Positions 36,694-50,400 of a DNA stretch of 64,000 nt are shown piece after piece. The notes under the pieces are model-generated. The model ran no database searches. It had not been told where the DNA came from and saw nothing but the letters and a program-made list of their open reading frames with translations. Both the position numbers and the translations under genes were made by a program. Location: NCBI GenBank assembly GCA_036852015.1, contig JAANDG010000575.1:1-64000 (forward strand). Reading direction: 5' to 3'. This stretch comes from Pelodera strongyloides (Eukaryota > Nematoda > Chromadorea > Rhabditida > Rhabditidae). Positions within the stretch are counted from its first letter, which is position 1, and every line of letters begins with the position of its first letter.

Positions 36694-38385
36694 GCCTGCA
36701 GGCGACCTTGTACATAAGAGAGAATATATAGAGAGACCGATTGGTCTCGAAATTTTGCTTGAACTCGGACCACTTGACAGCCACCGAAATGACAATGCCA
36801 GTGTAAGTGACAATGAAAAGTGACAGAGACACATGAAAGGGGGCAATTGAGCGTTCTATTTGGCTTAATTGGCCAGGTCCATAAATAATACGTATGGCGC
36901 CTAGGCCTAAGCCTTAGGCGCGCCTGATTTTGTAGTATCTGCTGATTGTCTTTAGATTAAGTGAATGAGAAAAACCACGCGTTTGAATTTGACTAATTAT
37001 TAAATACCGATGTGTAATTTGGAAGTGGTAAATTTTCTAATGTTTACCTTTCTAATTTTAATTTTCTAATGATATTGCGCTTCACTTAAAATTAAAACAC
37101 TTAGACCACTTGGTAACAATTAGGGCCCTACAAGTAGATAAATGGATCCAACCCAACAAGGCCCAACGAATGGTCTAGCGTGTAAACTAGATTGTTGCTT
37201 ATCTCTAAACCCCACACCATATGCATCCTACTTTATTTGTCACATGTTACAGTAATTAGAAAGTAATGAAAACCATACGTCTATTTTCACATAGCAGTCT
37301 ACAAGGTGCCACCGATTGAAATTAAGATTATATGCCTTGTTTTTCTTTCTATCTAATGGAGGAAAAACGACCGAATAGCGTATGCCAATGATCTTATCTC
37401 GTTTCTAATGCTGACCATGTTTTTGTAGGAGAATTGCTAAATTGAAAAAATCCTTAATTGACCGGGGACGTGTTAAAATTATAACAAGGGTATTATTTTA
37501 ATGATGCCACTATTATTTAAATAGGATAATCCTAAATCCTAAGGATGATCCTAAAGATTCTCCAAAGAAAAAAACTCGTGCATACTCTGGCTCTACCACA
37601 AACTTTACTCAATTATCTAAACGGACTCAACCTTAAAGGAGGAGGCTCACGAGAATGAAGTGCTCGAATGGTTTCCTTTTATCGAAAGATGATGGTATTA
37701 AGTTCCGAAAGACATGCTTTACAATGCAAAAGCTTTTAACTGGAAGGAGTAAATCAGTATGAAACTATGAATTCTATCAAAATTTTGGATCGTAAAAAAT
37801 AGTTGATTTCCATAGTGGGCATGCAAATTTTGTGCTGGCTTGCAAAATGACTTGTAAATTTGCATGTTTAGCTTTGAAGTCTACCTTGCATACGATAGGT
37901 TATTTTATTTGACTTCGAGTTCTTAGATTAATTAATTCCTCCAAACTAAAGCGCTGAACCTTATAATACTTGTTTTTTGAAAGATAAACCCATTATCCTT
38001 CGATAAAAGGAAACTATTTGAGCACTTCATTCTCGTGAGCCTCCTCCTTTAAACTCAAACCCTCAATAAACTCTTCTCAGTAGCACTACGTGACAATTAT
38101 TCCTAAAACCCAACCATAGGTTTTGACCGCCCATCTCCAAAGTTGACTTTAACTCTGCTAACCTTGTAGGGCTTTTTTGGGGCCGGAGTCACGCCAAGGC
38201 ACAGTGTCTTAATGGTAACTCTTCATCTGTTGAAAGTACCTATTTTCGACGGGTTTTTTAGTCTTCGACCAATGGTGCATGAAACCGTATGGGAGGGGGA
38301 GGGAGGGGGAGAGAGGGAGGGAGGAAGAGATAAAAAACGAGAAAGAAAGAAATAGAGGGAGAGGGAAGAAAGAGAGGAGAAGGAC

Positions 38386-38422
<37 letters not shown>

Positions 38423-41400
38423 GAGAGAGAGAGAGAAAGAAACGACAGAGAAAGAGAGAAATTGGGATGAAGAGATTTACATAGGGAATTATGACCATAG
38501 GGAGAGACAAGGATGTATGTACGAAGTGAGGGACTGAATAAGGATAATATCTGATATCCTAGGGTTACTATAATTTGAGAACGGTGAATAAAGTTGTATC
38601 ATATCTAGTTGATCAGAGCTGATGCGGGGTTTATGAGAGTTCGTTTGATGCATATTCGTTTTCGCTGAACAAACTTGTGTCATTCTAAATGAGCATCCTA
38701 CTGGGGTTTACAAGTATCCCAAAAATTCGGCATGGTTCTGCAAAAAACTTCCGTAATTATGCACGAAACTTGCATATATAATATGAAAACTTAAAAAAAT
38801 GTTCTCGTGTAGGTCCAAGATACCGTAAATTTTTATCATACTTGGAAACCCATAAACTTCCGCCATTAGCTTACAATTTGCTTGCGCTCCTACTTGGCTT
38901 TAGTTTTATTTGCTATTTTCTGATAGTACAGTTCCTCTTTACAATTCAATACTTTTTTTTTACGTTCATTACTCTTTTACTGCAGCTGACAAAAGAATAA
39001 ACTCGATGATTCTAAGGTCTTTTGGCCGTTAACAGTTAACCGTTAACCTTAAAAAGTTCTTATTACTTTAGTGTTCTAAAACTTTATTGTTTTTACAGTC
39101 TTTAAATGTGTAAATTTCACGGTGTTCCTGGGGGTACTTATAACGAGAGAAAATGCTCAGTTTTTGCTGACTTTTTGTTTTTGTACGCCAGAAAATGACC
39201 TTCTTTTATTGAGTTTTATGTAGAGAAATAGACACTGGTATGAGGAAGCTACACCTTGGCATAGGAATACTTTCTTCCTTTTTAAGTGTTTAAAGTAAAA
39301 CCTTTAACGAAACCTAAAGTGATCAATGCCATTTCATCGTCACTGCGCTCTGTCTCACGAACTGACTAATAAACAGGGAAACATTTAAAACAACCATGCA
39401 GTTTAATATATAAACGGACTAAATGTTAATGCTGTATTAATTGGAATCGAGCATGGTAACACAATAAATGTATAGTCATAGTGACTGACAAATGTCGATA
39501 TGCATGTAGTACACTGGGGAAACTTGGCGACATCGCCGCGCCAAAAATGAGGGTCCGCCACAGTGGGGCGGCGCACTGCGCCTAGAGCGCGCGGCAAGCG
39601 CGCCACAGGTCCGCGAAAGGATATTCAACGCAGTTGGGCGAACCTGCGGCGAACTTTTCTTAGGTTCCGCGGCAAGTCCGCCGTAGGCGCGCTCCAGATA
39701 CGTCATGAGACCGCAGTAGGTGCGCCATTACCATTCGCGCACTCCGGCGCACCCGCCGCGCACCTTAGGCGGAGTGCGCCGCCCGCTGTGGCGGACCCTC
39801 ATTTTTGGCGCGGCGATGTCGCCAAGTTTCACGTTGTAGTGGGTAAGTAATTAGAGGAATATTTACTTTGGTTTATTGTTAGGCTTAGGCTTAGGCTTAT
39901 GCCCTATTCCTTATATCTCGTATTCTAATACTACGTCCCAACTCGCAAAACCCAAATGAAAGCGTCATAGTAAACAATATGATTCACCAAAAATGTAACT
40001 ACTTACACATGTCAAAAACAGGTTTTGAACATCTTTTCGTTTTTCACACGCATAGTTTTATTTACTGAATTTTTACTGAAAATGCGGGTTATTGTTACTC
40101 AAGTGGCGGAAAGAACGTTCGGTTTTTGAGCACATACAAACCCCTACTCTAGATCTGTAAATATGCTTACGACACTTTAAAAGGGACGCGTTGGTTAATT
40201 TAAAGCGGTATGATGTGGTTTTGAAACCAATGTTGGAAAACTGTATTTGACATGCATTGCTCTAGTTTTCTCACCGAAAAATGAGGAAACTTTTTTTACG
40301 TGGGTCTCAGACCTTAAGCATATTTGACAGCCTTTTGCTTTAAAATTTTCAAGGTAAAACAAGTGGTGTTTGCCTAATCAGTGTCACTAAACACACACAA
40401 AACAAAGGAATAGAGTTCATTTGGAACTAAAAACCAGTCCCTTTTTGTGTCTTTAGTGTAGGGAACGTGATTCCCCGACACCTCGAGATTGTTGCCGTAC
40501 TTTTAAAGGAAAGATATTTGAGTTTTTATATTGCCTTAGGCTTAGGGCTTAGGGACTTCATCAATAATGACCGCAAATTAGGCGTATAATTTTTACCACA
40601 ATAAGTAGAATGAAAATATCAAAACTAAATCACGGGATTTTGTGAGCTAGATTTTAGTTTAGTTTAGTTTGGACTTTATTCATGTGACGTTAAAGCGGTA
40701 AACATCCAGTTTTGAAACGTATGGCAGACCCTGTATTCCGATGTAGTGTATGCAAATTACTGCACGACTACCGTACTATTATCAGACTAATTATATTAAA
40801 TTACATACATCATATGTTGAATGTACATGCCCCAAATACGTTTCAAAAATTGGCTGTTAGTTACGGCTCCATCTTGCACAAGGAAATTTGCGCAGCCTCA
40901 AATTTCAGGAAAAGATAATCCCTTGTGTAACTTCTTGAAGAAATTAGTGTAATTTTGAGAATTACGACAACCGATTCTTAATTTTCCAGATTGCCCGGAT
41001 GACAATATTTACGTGTTCGAAAATACTACTCAATCTGATCGATCTCGATATATTTTTGTTGAATTTCCAGCAAAGGACTTTCATGTGGGTTTACTTCTTA
41101 ATATGATTTTTAATGATATATAAAAAATTGTAAAGGGAGGGTTGTGTGCGCCGGCTCGAAATTTGATAGCAAATAGATATGCGTGTGACAATGCTGTTGC
41201 ATTTGCATGTTATATATGGAAACTTCCTAATTAAATTCAGCATAACGTTGTCAACTTTGTTCAATAAAGTTGGGACCAGTTGTTCGTGGGTGTGCTTAAA
41301 AATATATTAATAGTTTATTGGAAAAAAAAATTAGGTTAAAATTTTACACAAACATATTAATTTCAGGATTGCATACGAAAATGTTTTGGAAATCAATTTT

Positions 41401-44400
41401 GTTACTCGATAAAGTATGATGAATCACGTCATGATCGTTGTTCACTTTACTACTTCAGGTGGGTAGCTATTTTTCTTTATTTTTTATTTTTATTTATTTA
41501 ATAATAATAATAATAATTTATTACGCACACATACAATTCATGAGAAAAATATATGCAACGTACACTTTTGTCGAGTAAAGCAACAGTAGCACAAATACAA
41601 ATATGAATAAAGCGAAAGAATAAATAAAGGGACACATTATAAATTTGTTTGTTTCTTCACTTTATTGTTTATATGGTTGCTTGTTTGTTTACTATAAAGT
41701 GCAACAAAACTGTCATTACTATTAATTTTCAATGCAAGATGTTGCCCAATCCTTGATTTTGGTTTTGACTATTTTTCTGTTAGTTCTAGAGGTACAATTG
41801 AATATAAGTTTACGGAGGTGTCTCATATAAGGCACACATAATGACCTACCATAATCATAATGATATAGATATAAAGTCACTTATCTATCGCAAGACTATA
41901 TCACTCCCAATCTTGGTTCCATGCAATAACTGTCCTCTATTGTAAGAAGTATCTGTTGTTAAAGCAACATAACTTCCGCTTTTTGAAACGGATGACGGAC
42001 ACTGCATTCCTATGTATGTATGCATTCCTATGTATGTAAGTGAGCTCGACTTTTTATTCTAATCACACTCATTTGCATATGGAAATGAGAATGCAGTTAT
42101 CCAAATCCGTTTCAAAAATCGGCTGTTATATCGCTTTAGCGGGAAGTGCTTACCTAGTTGGAGTTCCATCCGTTAAATGAAGAATATTTTTTTCAGCGCT
42201 TACAATTGTACACGTATGCCATTGGTGCCAGCCAACTCACTGAGATACACTGGTGGTGCAAAGACCATCGATTGTTTACGCTGCCCTTCTAATGGAGAAT
42301 TTGGTGAGTATTTAATAAGATTTTTTATGCTATGACTTTCCACGATAAAGAGCCGAAGGTAACTTTCAAGCTAACAGAATTCACCCTAATTATCGAATAG
42401 GTCTCTGAAACAATTAATAATCCATATCATTGCATTGATAAGTGCTTGGCTCTGCTAGTTAGTTTTCGCTTGTTGGAAATGGAAAACCAGTGGTATTAAT
42501 TGCAGATATGTGTGCACGTGGCCTTGAAGCCGCCGTCTTGCCCGCAATCTCTTTTTATCTTTAGCTTTTCCATTTTTTTCAAATTATTTCCTTCTATAAA
42601 ATGAAAAGTCATGCGGGACTGGGCTGTTATTTATGAGAAACAAAATATTTTTTTTGTTGAGTTAATTTTGGATTACATAGGATATTGGAAAGTTATGGTG
42701 TTCTGTAAAAAAAATCGATTTTTTTAATGGAAAAACTATGGTATGGCAAACAAGAAAAAAACTATATAAGTCATTAGGTGTTGTATTTACGAATTGAAAG
42801 AAACGTATTTTCACGCTGCCAAAGGAAAAATACGTTTCTTTCATGTAAAGCACACATAGCACAGGAAAGTGACTGATTGATTGTGAGACAAAATAAAAGG
42901 CTGACACGAAAAAAAAAACATTTGGTGACTGGTCGGCGACAAGGGTAACCAGTTATCACGTATCTATTTCATTGATTCATCGTGTCATATTTGGGCACTA
43001 GTCAAATTCCGGAAAACACAAACACCCAATTTGCATATTGTCGCGAAAACCCATTTGAGACGTGAACACCACAAAAAAAGTGTCCTTCAAAATGGTGAAT
43101 GAGAAAATGGTGCGAAATTTGGTTACGCATCGCGCATAGAAAGTTTTGACAACTGCGGGAAAGACAAATATCGAAACTCCAAAAACAATTAAACTGTGCA
43201 TCTATGCCACCATTTTTCACACACGAAAATAAGAGATAAGAGTGCCTAGGGAAAAACTTAAGCATTTGAACTTCAAGTTAACCTTCCTGGAAATCGGTGG
43301 AATTTCGATTATTGCGATAGATTGCTTTCTTGATTTCAAACATGTATTGATTGAAAAGTCTCATACCGCTGGTTTGTGAAAATTATCTTGGGACACAAAT
43401 AGTGCATAAAAAATGGGAATGCAGTTTCCAACAAATATTTCATAAAACGCCTTTTTATACCGCTTTTTTATTTAATCAATCAATAAATCAATAAATCAAT
43501 TAATTTCTTATTACAGTAACCGCGCCTCCGTTCGAGACCATCGGCGAGCAGACCATCGGTTCAGAGACCAAGCCAAAAAGTGGTGGTGGGGCAGCAGCAG
43601 AGAGCACAAAGATTGAAACCCATGTGGAGACCAGTCACGGTAAATATTATTTTCTTACATTTAGATTTATTAAACCTTGGGGCTTAGGTTAAGACCTAAG
43701 GTTTACGTAGAATAATGCTCGCGTCGGCTAAGGCTCACGTATAGCTGGTCTTCATGTTACGGACTAGCCTGCGTGTCCTTTCTCTTTATTACTATGGTTT
43801 ACTGTTTGTTCAAGACTATTTGTTAATATTTTAGTCAACGATGGTTTTCAAAAGAGTAATCAATGCTCATGGGTAGTAAAGTAGGCATGGAGGTCCTTGG
43901 CAGCGCATATTTGCAGCGTTATATAAAACTGATGCAAGTATGAAATGAACGAAATTGTGTTAGAAGACGATTTTTCGATTTGAACTCTGCTATGAGTTCT
44001 CATTTATCGATTAATTTCTAATATCCAGATGAAGCCACCCAAACGGACGAGAAACAGTTGAGCCAAAGCGGCGTTGAAAGCAAACAAGGTAGGGAACAGA
44101 ACATTATATAATATATATATATATATATTTTCAATTGCTATTTCAAAGAGGTATTGTTACGTGGTTTGCGAAGCCCATGCTGGTCGCCTCATCTAATGTT
44201 TGTGAAGCTGACACATAAGGGCACATAGTGAAACCAATTTGCATACATTCGTTGTCCAGTCGTCCATTGGTGTATTACCTTCAAACAAATTGAGCATAAC
44301 TTTTGATAACCGCCCTTTAATTCATTGGTCAACTTTACCAGATTATCATTTTTTTCAGCACTGTGACACGGTTTTATTTTTTTTAGCACGGTTCTATAAC

Positions 44401-47400
44401 GAAGTAAATTAAATATCCCGTAACTCTGAGACATTTTTATCATTTTATGACTAACAATGGGAAGAGAAAAGTGTGAGAAAATTTATCTTTTTAAATGTCA
44501 AGTGCTGGAATTTCCTACTGGTAAACTACACAAAACTCTACTTGAGCGCATTTATAGCGCGCAGCTAATTTTATACATTCCGCGGATTTTTCGCTGCAAA
44601 TTTCTCGCTGCACTTTTTCTTGGTATTCGATGAGTCAACAATTTAGTAGCTGTTTTATATTATTGAGAGGGAGGGAATCGAGATGGTGGGAACTTTTTGA
44701 AATAGATAAAGGGTCTCGCATCTGCACGTGTATTATATTTTTCATAACTTGTCATGAACAAATCAAGAAAGACATTTTTTGAAGTATAAAGAACTTTGTT
44801 GAAGTAGCATATAAAAATCAAGCGCCAAATGTCACAACAAATTTACCCTTGATGCTAAAAGCACAATTTATAATGCCAACACTAATTGTGCTTTATCGTA
44901 AGTTTCTTCCTTAAATGACAAAAGGAGAAATTATTTTTTCGATCTCTTTCTAAAATCTGACCTTGCATACCTATAATGACTGCCGTTCGGACACGCGTTC
45001 ACAAATTTTGCCAATTTTCAACTGGCTGCACCGCCTGTCGCGCTAGTAAATGGGAGATAAGCATCTTTGTAAAAGGGCCTTTGAAAAGGTACACGGCGTT
45101 CCCTCTTGCGCAAAAGAACAGAGTAAATATAAAGACAAAGTGACAATGACAACTACGGCAGACAGAATACAGTATACAGTCTGCTGCTGAGGGATCAGTA
45201 ACTAGGGGTCCCAAGCAGAAAAAAGTTCAAAGGCTGATTGATTGTGTGGTTGAGTTAAGAAGAGACTGCTAGAAATATTATAAGTTGTTTTAAACTCAAT
45301 ATCTCGAAAACTTTCATCGCTAGTTTATCACCCGGAAATCTATATGAACAGTTACGAAAATCAAAGAAGTTGGCTACGTTTCAGACCCTCTTAATAAAAT
45401 GAGACGCTTGCGAAAGTTATTAAGGCATTCATCGTCACCAATTGTACAAAAATTCTGTAAAGTGATCTTTTCCGCTTACGATTTCAAACTTTGGTTTATG
45501 AATAAAGATTAGGAGTAAAACGGGAACGAACATCAAATCTAACTTTAATTTTTACATAAAAAAAATTATTTAATATTTCCAGGAGGTGAACAAAAGACGA
45601 CCAAGACCCCAGAAATCGAGGAAACCATGCAAACATCAAGCGTTTCTCCATCAGAGTCTGGTGTTTCGACGACAGAAAAGCCATCTGAGGTCGCTTCAGA
45701 AACCACTGAGTCACCTTCTTTGATAACTTCTACAACACAAAACCCAGAATCGACGACAGAAGAGGAAGAGACCCTGACCTCAGAGACTGCTGAATCATCA
45801 ACGACACCGAGTGAAGGTATCATTAGACTTAGGCGTAGGCTTGTTAGGTTTAAGCTTAGGCTTCTGCACACTTCTCTTATCAGTATGTGCAGTTTTTCAA
45901 ACATTTATTTATGTTGGTTTAACAATAAGTTGTGTGCGTGCGTTCTAGCAAAGTGGTACTAACAATTTAACAATAAATTTCAAAAGTGTTTTGTCGTAAT
46001 GTATTCACAATCTTCTAATTAATCAACCATTCGTTGTGTGACTTGCCGTGTGTTTTGCTCATAACATCATTAACCTGTCTTTAGCGCCTCTGGCGGATCA
46101 TGGCACAATGCCCACGGCTACGGTAGATCTCTCGGTGGGAACCACACGAGGGGAGATTGTCGGGTCTACAGCTACGACGAGTTCACTGGTTGAATCGACA
46201 GAATCTTCGTCAACTGTGACGTCACAGGATCTTGAGGTTACCTCTCCTGAAGGCACCCCGCCGCCAACCGAAGAAACACCGACCAGCGGTACAGAAGTGG
46301 ATACCTCAAGCCGTCCAGCATCAGTTGGCATTGTTCCAAGTAATACTGATGAGGACAATGTTAAAGAGTCGGAAGCTGAAACAGAGGCTGAACCAACGAC
46401 AGCGACAACTCCAGAAGTGACTCCGACGGAAGCTTCGACGGATAATCAATTTACTTCTGAGACAAACGAAACCGAAACCCGGACAGAACAGAGTTTTCCT
46501 GAACCTGAAGGTTTTTCAACGACAAATGGGTCTGAGGAAACCGGAAAACCCCAATCGACCGAAAACGAAACAGCAATTTCACATTCTAATGACGAACCAA
46601 CTACCGAAAACGAATCGGAAACTGAAGTCTCAACTGCGACATCCACTCCAATTTCAAGTGAAGAAAATGAAGCGGACAAGGAAGGTAGAATTGGTTTATT
46701 GTTTGGTTTTACTAGCTCATGAGTGGCGTTGTGTTGAAGTAAACTACATAACTCAGTGTGGTGTGAATCTAATTTTGCTGTTTGATAAGATAATTCGATT
46801 TTGTTCAAGCCTTTTGTAAGTATAACCCCCAGTGTGGTGTGTTTAGAATTTTAATGATATAACTGGTGGTGAGAAATAGAGAAGGGATTATCTGGACAAT
46901 AATTAACAAAAAATTTTCCTTCTTAAACAGGCAATTAACATGGTAAAAGGATTGAGTGGAGCTGGAAGAAAATTGGTTTTAGTTCCGGAACTAATGCTTA
47001 CGAGTGTCTATATTTCAGAGAAACCTACCGAATCAACTATTTCTCTAACCGTTGAGCCTCAGGGTACGCACCTTTCCTTTTTTAGTTCTTTTAAGTTTTT
47101 GTTTCATTTAGTTGTCTGTTAACCCTCATTCATTCTTATTTTGCTACATAGATATTACAAAAACCCAAGAATCTGGAACAGATAAAATAATAAAGAAAGG
47201 AAAAAGGGTACGCTTTTTGCTCATAAGTATAAGTTATAAGCTGCAAGACTTGACCAGCTTTAAATAAAATTATCAAAAAATTATTTGTGTAGACAATGCA
47301 ACGGAGTGGAGCGGTGTAGTTGCCCATCCAGAAGGTTCGTTCACAAAAAATAGCTAACATTTTCATTTTTCATTTTTTTATGCTCTACGCAAATTGAGGT

Positions 47401-50400
47401 AAAGTAGTACTAAAACATCTGATGAACAAAGCCTTTACAGGAACTGACTGACTGTGCATATTTTCCTAACGTCTTACAGCTTACGGCATGAGTAATAATA
47501 ATAATACTGTTTATTGGTTCGACAAAGGGAACCCTAGCAACGTCCACAGTCCACACCATACTAACAAAGGACCAACTAACAGGCACCTTAAGAAAGTAGT
47601 AAACAATTTCGTATTTGTTTTATAGAATGTGACGGCGATGTTCGCTTCATCGGAACCTCCAATATTGATTGGGACACCGTACAACTGCTAATCAATACGA
47701 CAAAGACGGAGTCTGCACAGGAATGCGCAGAGACATGTTTCAAGTACAAGTGTGGGGTGAGTTAGCAAATTTAATAAACTAGTAGTAGTAGCTACACAAT
47801 TTTCGACTGAACCAATTACGTCACTTGTGTGTGAAAACTACATGATTCCTGTAACTAATCAAAATCTTAATACAAGTGAAAACGTACGCAATCGGCTTCC
47901 TCCGTGGTTCCCACGAAGTTGCTTGATCACATCAGAGTGTGTAATCCATTTCTTTCGTAGCATCGTCTAAATGTAAGATGTGTTCATTGCAGACTCGTGT
48001 ACTTATATTTGTTGACTTATAGTGAATAGTGAATACTGGATAAGCATACAATACAGAAAACTAATTATTCCTATTTTAGTTCGCGTTCTTCAATCCAGAA
48101 TCCAAGGAGTGCCAATTCACTTCCAACACCAAGGATTTGGTTGACCAGTCTCCTTGTGAAGATCTCAAAGTTCCTGACTACAAGGCGGTCCTCACCAGCC
48201 CTGTTGCTCTGCAGATGACATGCGTAACATGTGCGCAGAAGGTGCAGGAACCTCGTATGTTTTGAAATTTATTTATTATTATAAAATTAGTTGCGAAGGA
48301 TACGTGGTTTTAAAAGGGGCTTATTGGATAATACACCCGGACACCATTGGACACTCACTGGACACCCTTGGACACCCTTGGACACCAGTGGACACCCTTG
48401 GACACCAGTGGACACTCTTGGACACCCTTGGACACCTCAAAGCGTCTTGGACCCCCTGAAACTAACTTATAGGATGGACGTATAGGATCGACGAAAGCGA
48501 ACAGCTCTCCATTTCGTTGAAGTTTTTGGTATTTTTTTTAAACACAAGCATTATTTTCTTTTTGATCGGCATTCTACCTGGGGTTTTAAATTGCTTTTCG
48601 GCTACAAAACATCGTTCAGTGCGCGGTGTATTTGGTGGATCGGGTGTAGTTAAATGGAGTGTTGAGGATAGCTTCTTCACACCACACTTCATTAGCCTTT
48701 TGTGTACGAGCTACGCTTCACTCAAGCAATCTGGCGGTTTATTTTTCAATTCCTAAGCGTTTCAGAAACATGTAAATTTTCCGCATGGGGTGTCCAAGGG
48801 TGTCCAAGAGTGTCCACTGGTGTCCAAGGGTGTCCATTGGTGTCCAAGGGTGTCCAGTGAGTGTCCAATGGTGTCCGGGTGTATTATCCAATAAGCCTTT
48901 AAAAGGGAGTAAACGATTAGAACAAACAAGTGACTGATCAATTTATGGGGGTTATCGCAAAGAAGATTCTTAAACGTTGAGAGGAGGGTATTTAAGATGA
49001 AAGTAGTTGACAAAGCAAACAAGCTCAAACGAGCTTTTTATATGGTGTCACTAAAATGTAGCAAATTGTATGTTCAACACAACATAAGCAATATGTCAAA
49101 GTATCGTATATGTAGTGTAGTACGCATTTGTGTTCTAATCAGATCATAGATAGTCAGATAGTTTAGTTCAAGTGTGATTGTTTTATTTCCAAATTCTCAT
49201 TTCTGTTTTCCAACAAACTTTTGTTTAATTTTTTTTTGACGGTGATCTGTGTTTTGTTGGTTAAAAATGTGCGGTTGTGCGTCTATTTCTTTTGTTGAGT
49301 GCAAATCCATGCCCAATTCATACAATATGAATTCATATAAGTTTCAAGTGATCGATACCGCACCCTTTTATCCCTTTTATGTCTTCTTCCTCTTTCCAAA
49401 AGTGTCGTTATGTTTTTGTCAGCTGCTGGCACTGAGCCAATCGTCAACGTCTCCACTGCTCACTCTGTAGACGCAGCGGTAACACAGAAGCCAATCAGCG
49501 AAGAGCAACGCCAACCAATTACCACAGTTGCACCCTCAGATGACGAGAAGAAAGGTAGTGGAAAGCCGACACGCAGGTTTTATCAGAGAGGTAACTCGAC
49601 TAACATTGCTTTTGGGTTGCATGGAACGCAATATTTTGTTTAGTTTCAGGATGATGTTCAGATGTTCTGTTCTGTTCTGGGCACACAGTGCTGTCTGAAG
49701 TTTTGGAATGCGTCTGTATGGGTCATTGGCCTTTTTCAGAAAGTCTAGCTTTCTAAATGAGAGATTTGAGAGAACGAACGAGAGAGCTGTAGTGCGTATT
49801 GATGTCACAGACGGTTTGAGAGAAAGGCGATTGAGAGTTAGGAGAGACACATATATAGAGAGGGAGAGTTAGATATAGAAGATCACCCTCACAACTTGGT
49901 ACTGAGTGAAGAAAAAGGTAACGCTTTTCGATTATTATAGGACCAGCCGTTCGAAGAGCCCTACGGGCTCTTCTCCGACTGGAGGAATCGGCCTTCGGCC
50001 GATTGTTTCCCTATTTAAAAAAAGAAGTGCTAAAACGTAAAAAGTTAACTCTCGTCTCTTTCTCTTCCGTGCCACTTACATTCACACGTCTCTGATTGTG
50101 GAAACGTATACTAATCAGTTTGGATCTCCACTCGACTAATGCTAGCATGCAAATTTGCCATTGAAGGGCTCTATGTAGAGCAGATTGTTACTCTTGTGAT
50201 AAGCTAGCATAGCTCAACCGGTAGAGCGTTGGACTGTGAATCGAGAGGTTGTGCGCTGCTGTGGGTTCGAATCTCGCCAGCGATAAAGATTTTGTATGCT
50301 CTTCCGATCGAAGAATTTTTCTTTATGAAGGGATTTCGTTGTGCACATAAAAACAAACCCGTGACAAACTCTTCTCCTTTATATAATAAGATTGCTTTGC

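Larger units (their letters stand above)
26981..40989 (+). other. 14-kb first intron of the PAN-module gene
   Basis: Runs between GTAAGT (26981) and TTTTCCAG (40989). No exon was recognised inside. It contains six or more TTAGGC arrays, long (CT)n/(GA)n tracts, several inverted-repeat elements (about 28865-28993, 37633, 38700, 39519, 40200, 40690), and a tRNA-like/SINE-type remnant (34838-35110). All other introns of the gene are far shorter. A hidden nested gene or alternative first exon cannot be excluded. Confidence 0.65.

Noticed and set aside
36453..36846. Arg-Glu or Ser-Leu repeat proteins
   Set aside because: They are translations of the (CT)n/(GA)n microsatellite. No flanking coding sequence supports them.
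38223..38510. Ser/Leu-rich and Arg/Glu-rich frames
   Set aside because: Same reason: a GA-rich low-complexity tract inside intron 1.
48220..48485. Frames with [10 protein letters not shown] repeats
   Set aside because: They are translations of the GGACACC repeats in the foldback arms.
50203..50290. Functional tRNA-His(GUG)
   Set aside because: Acceptor and anticodon stems are mismatched, the variable region is too long, and the sequence is joined to a repeat body shared with another locus.
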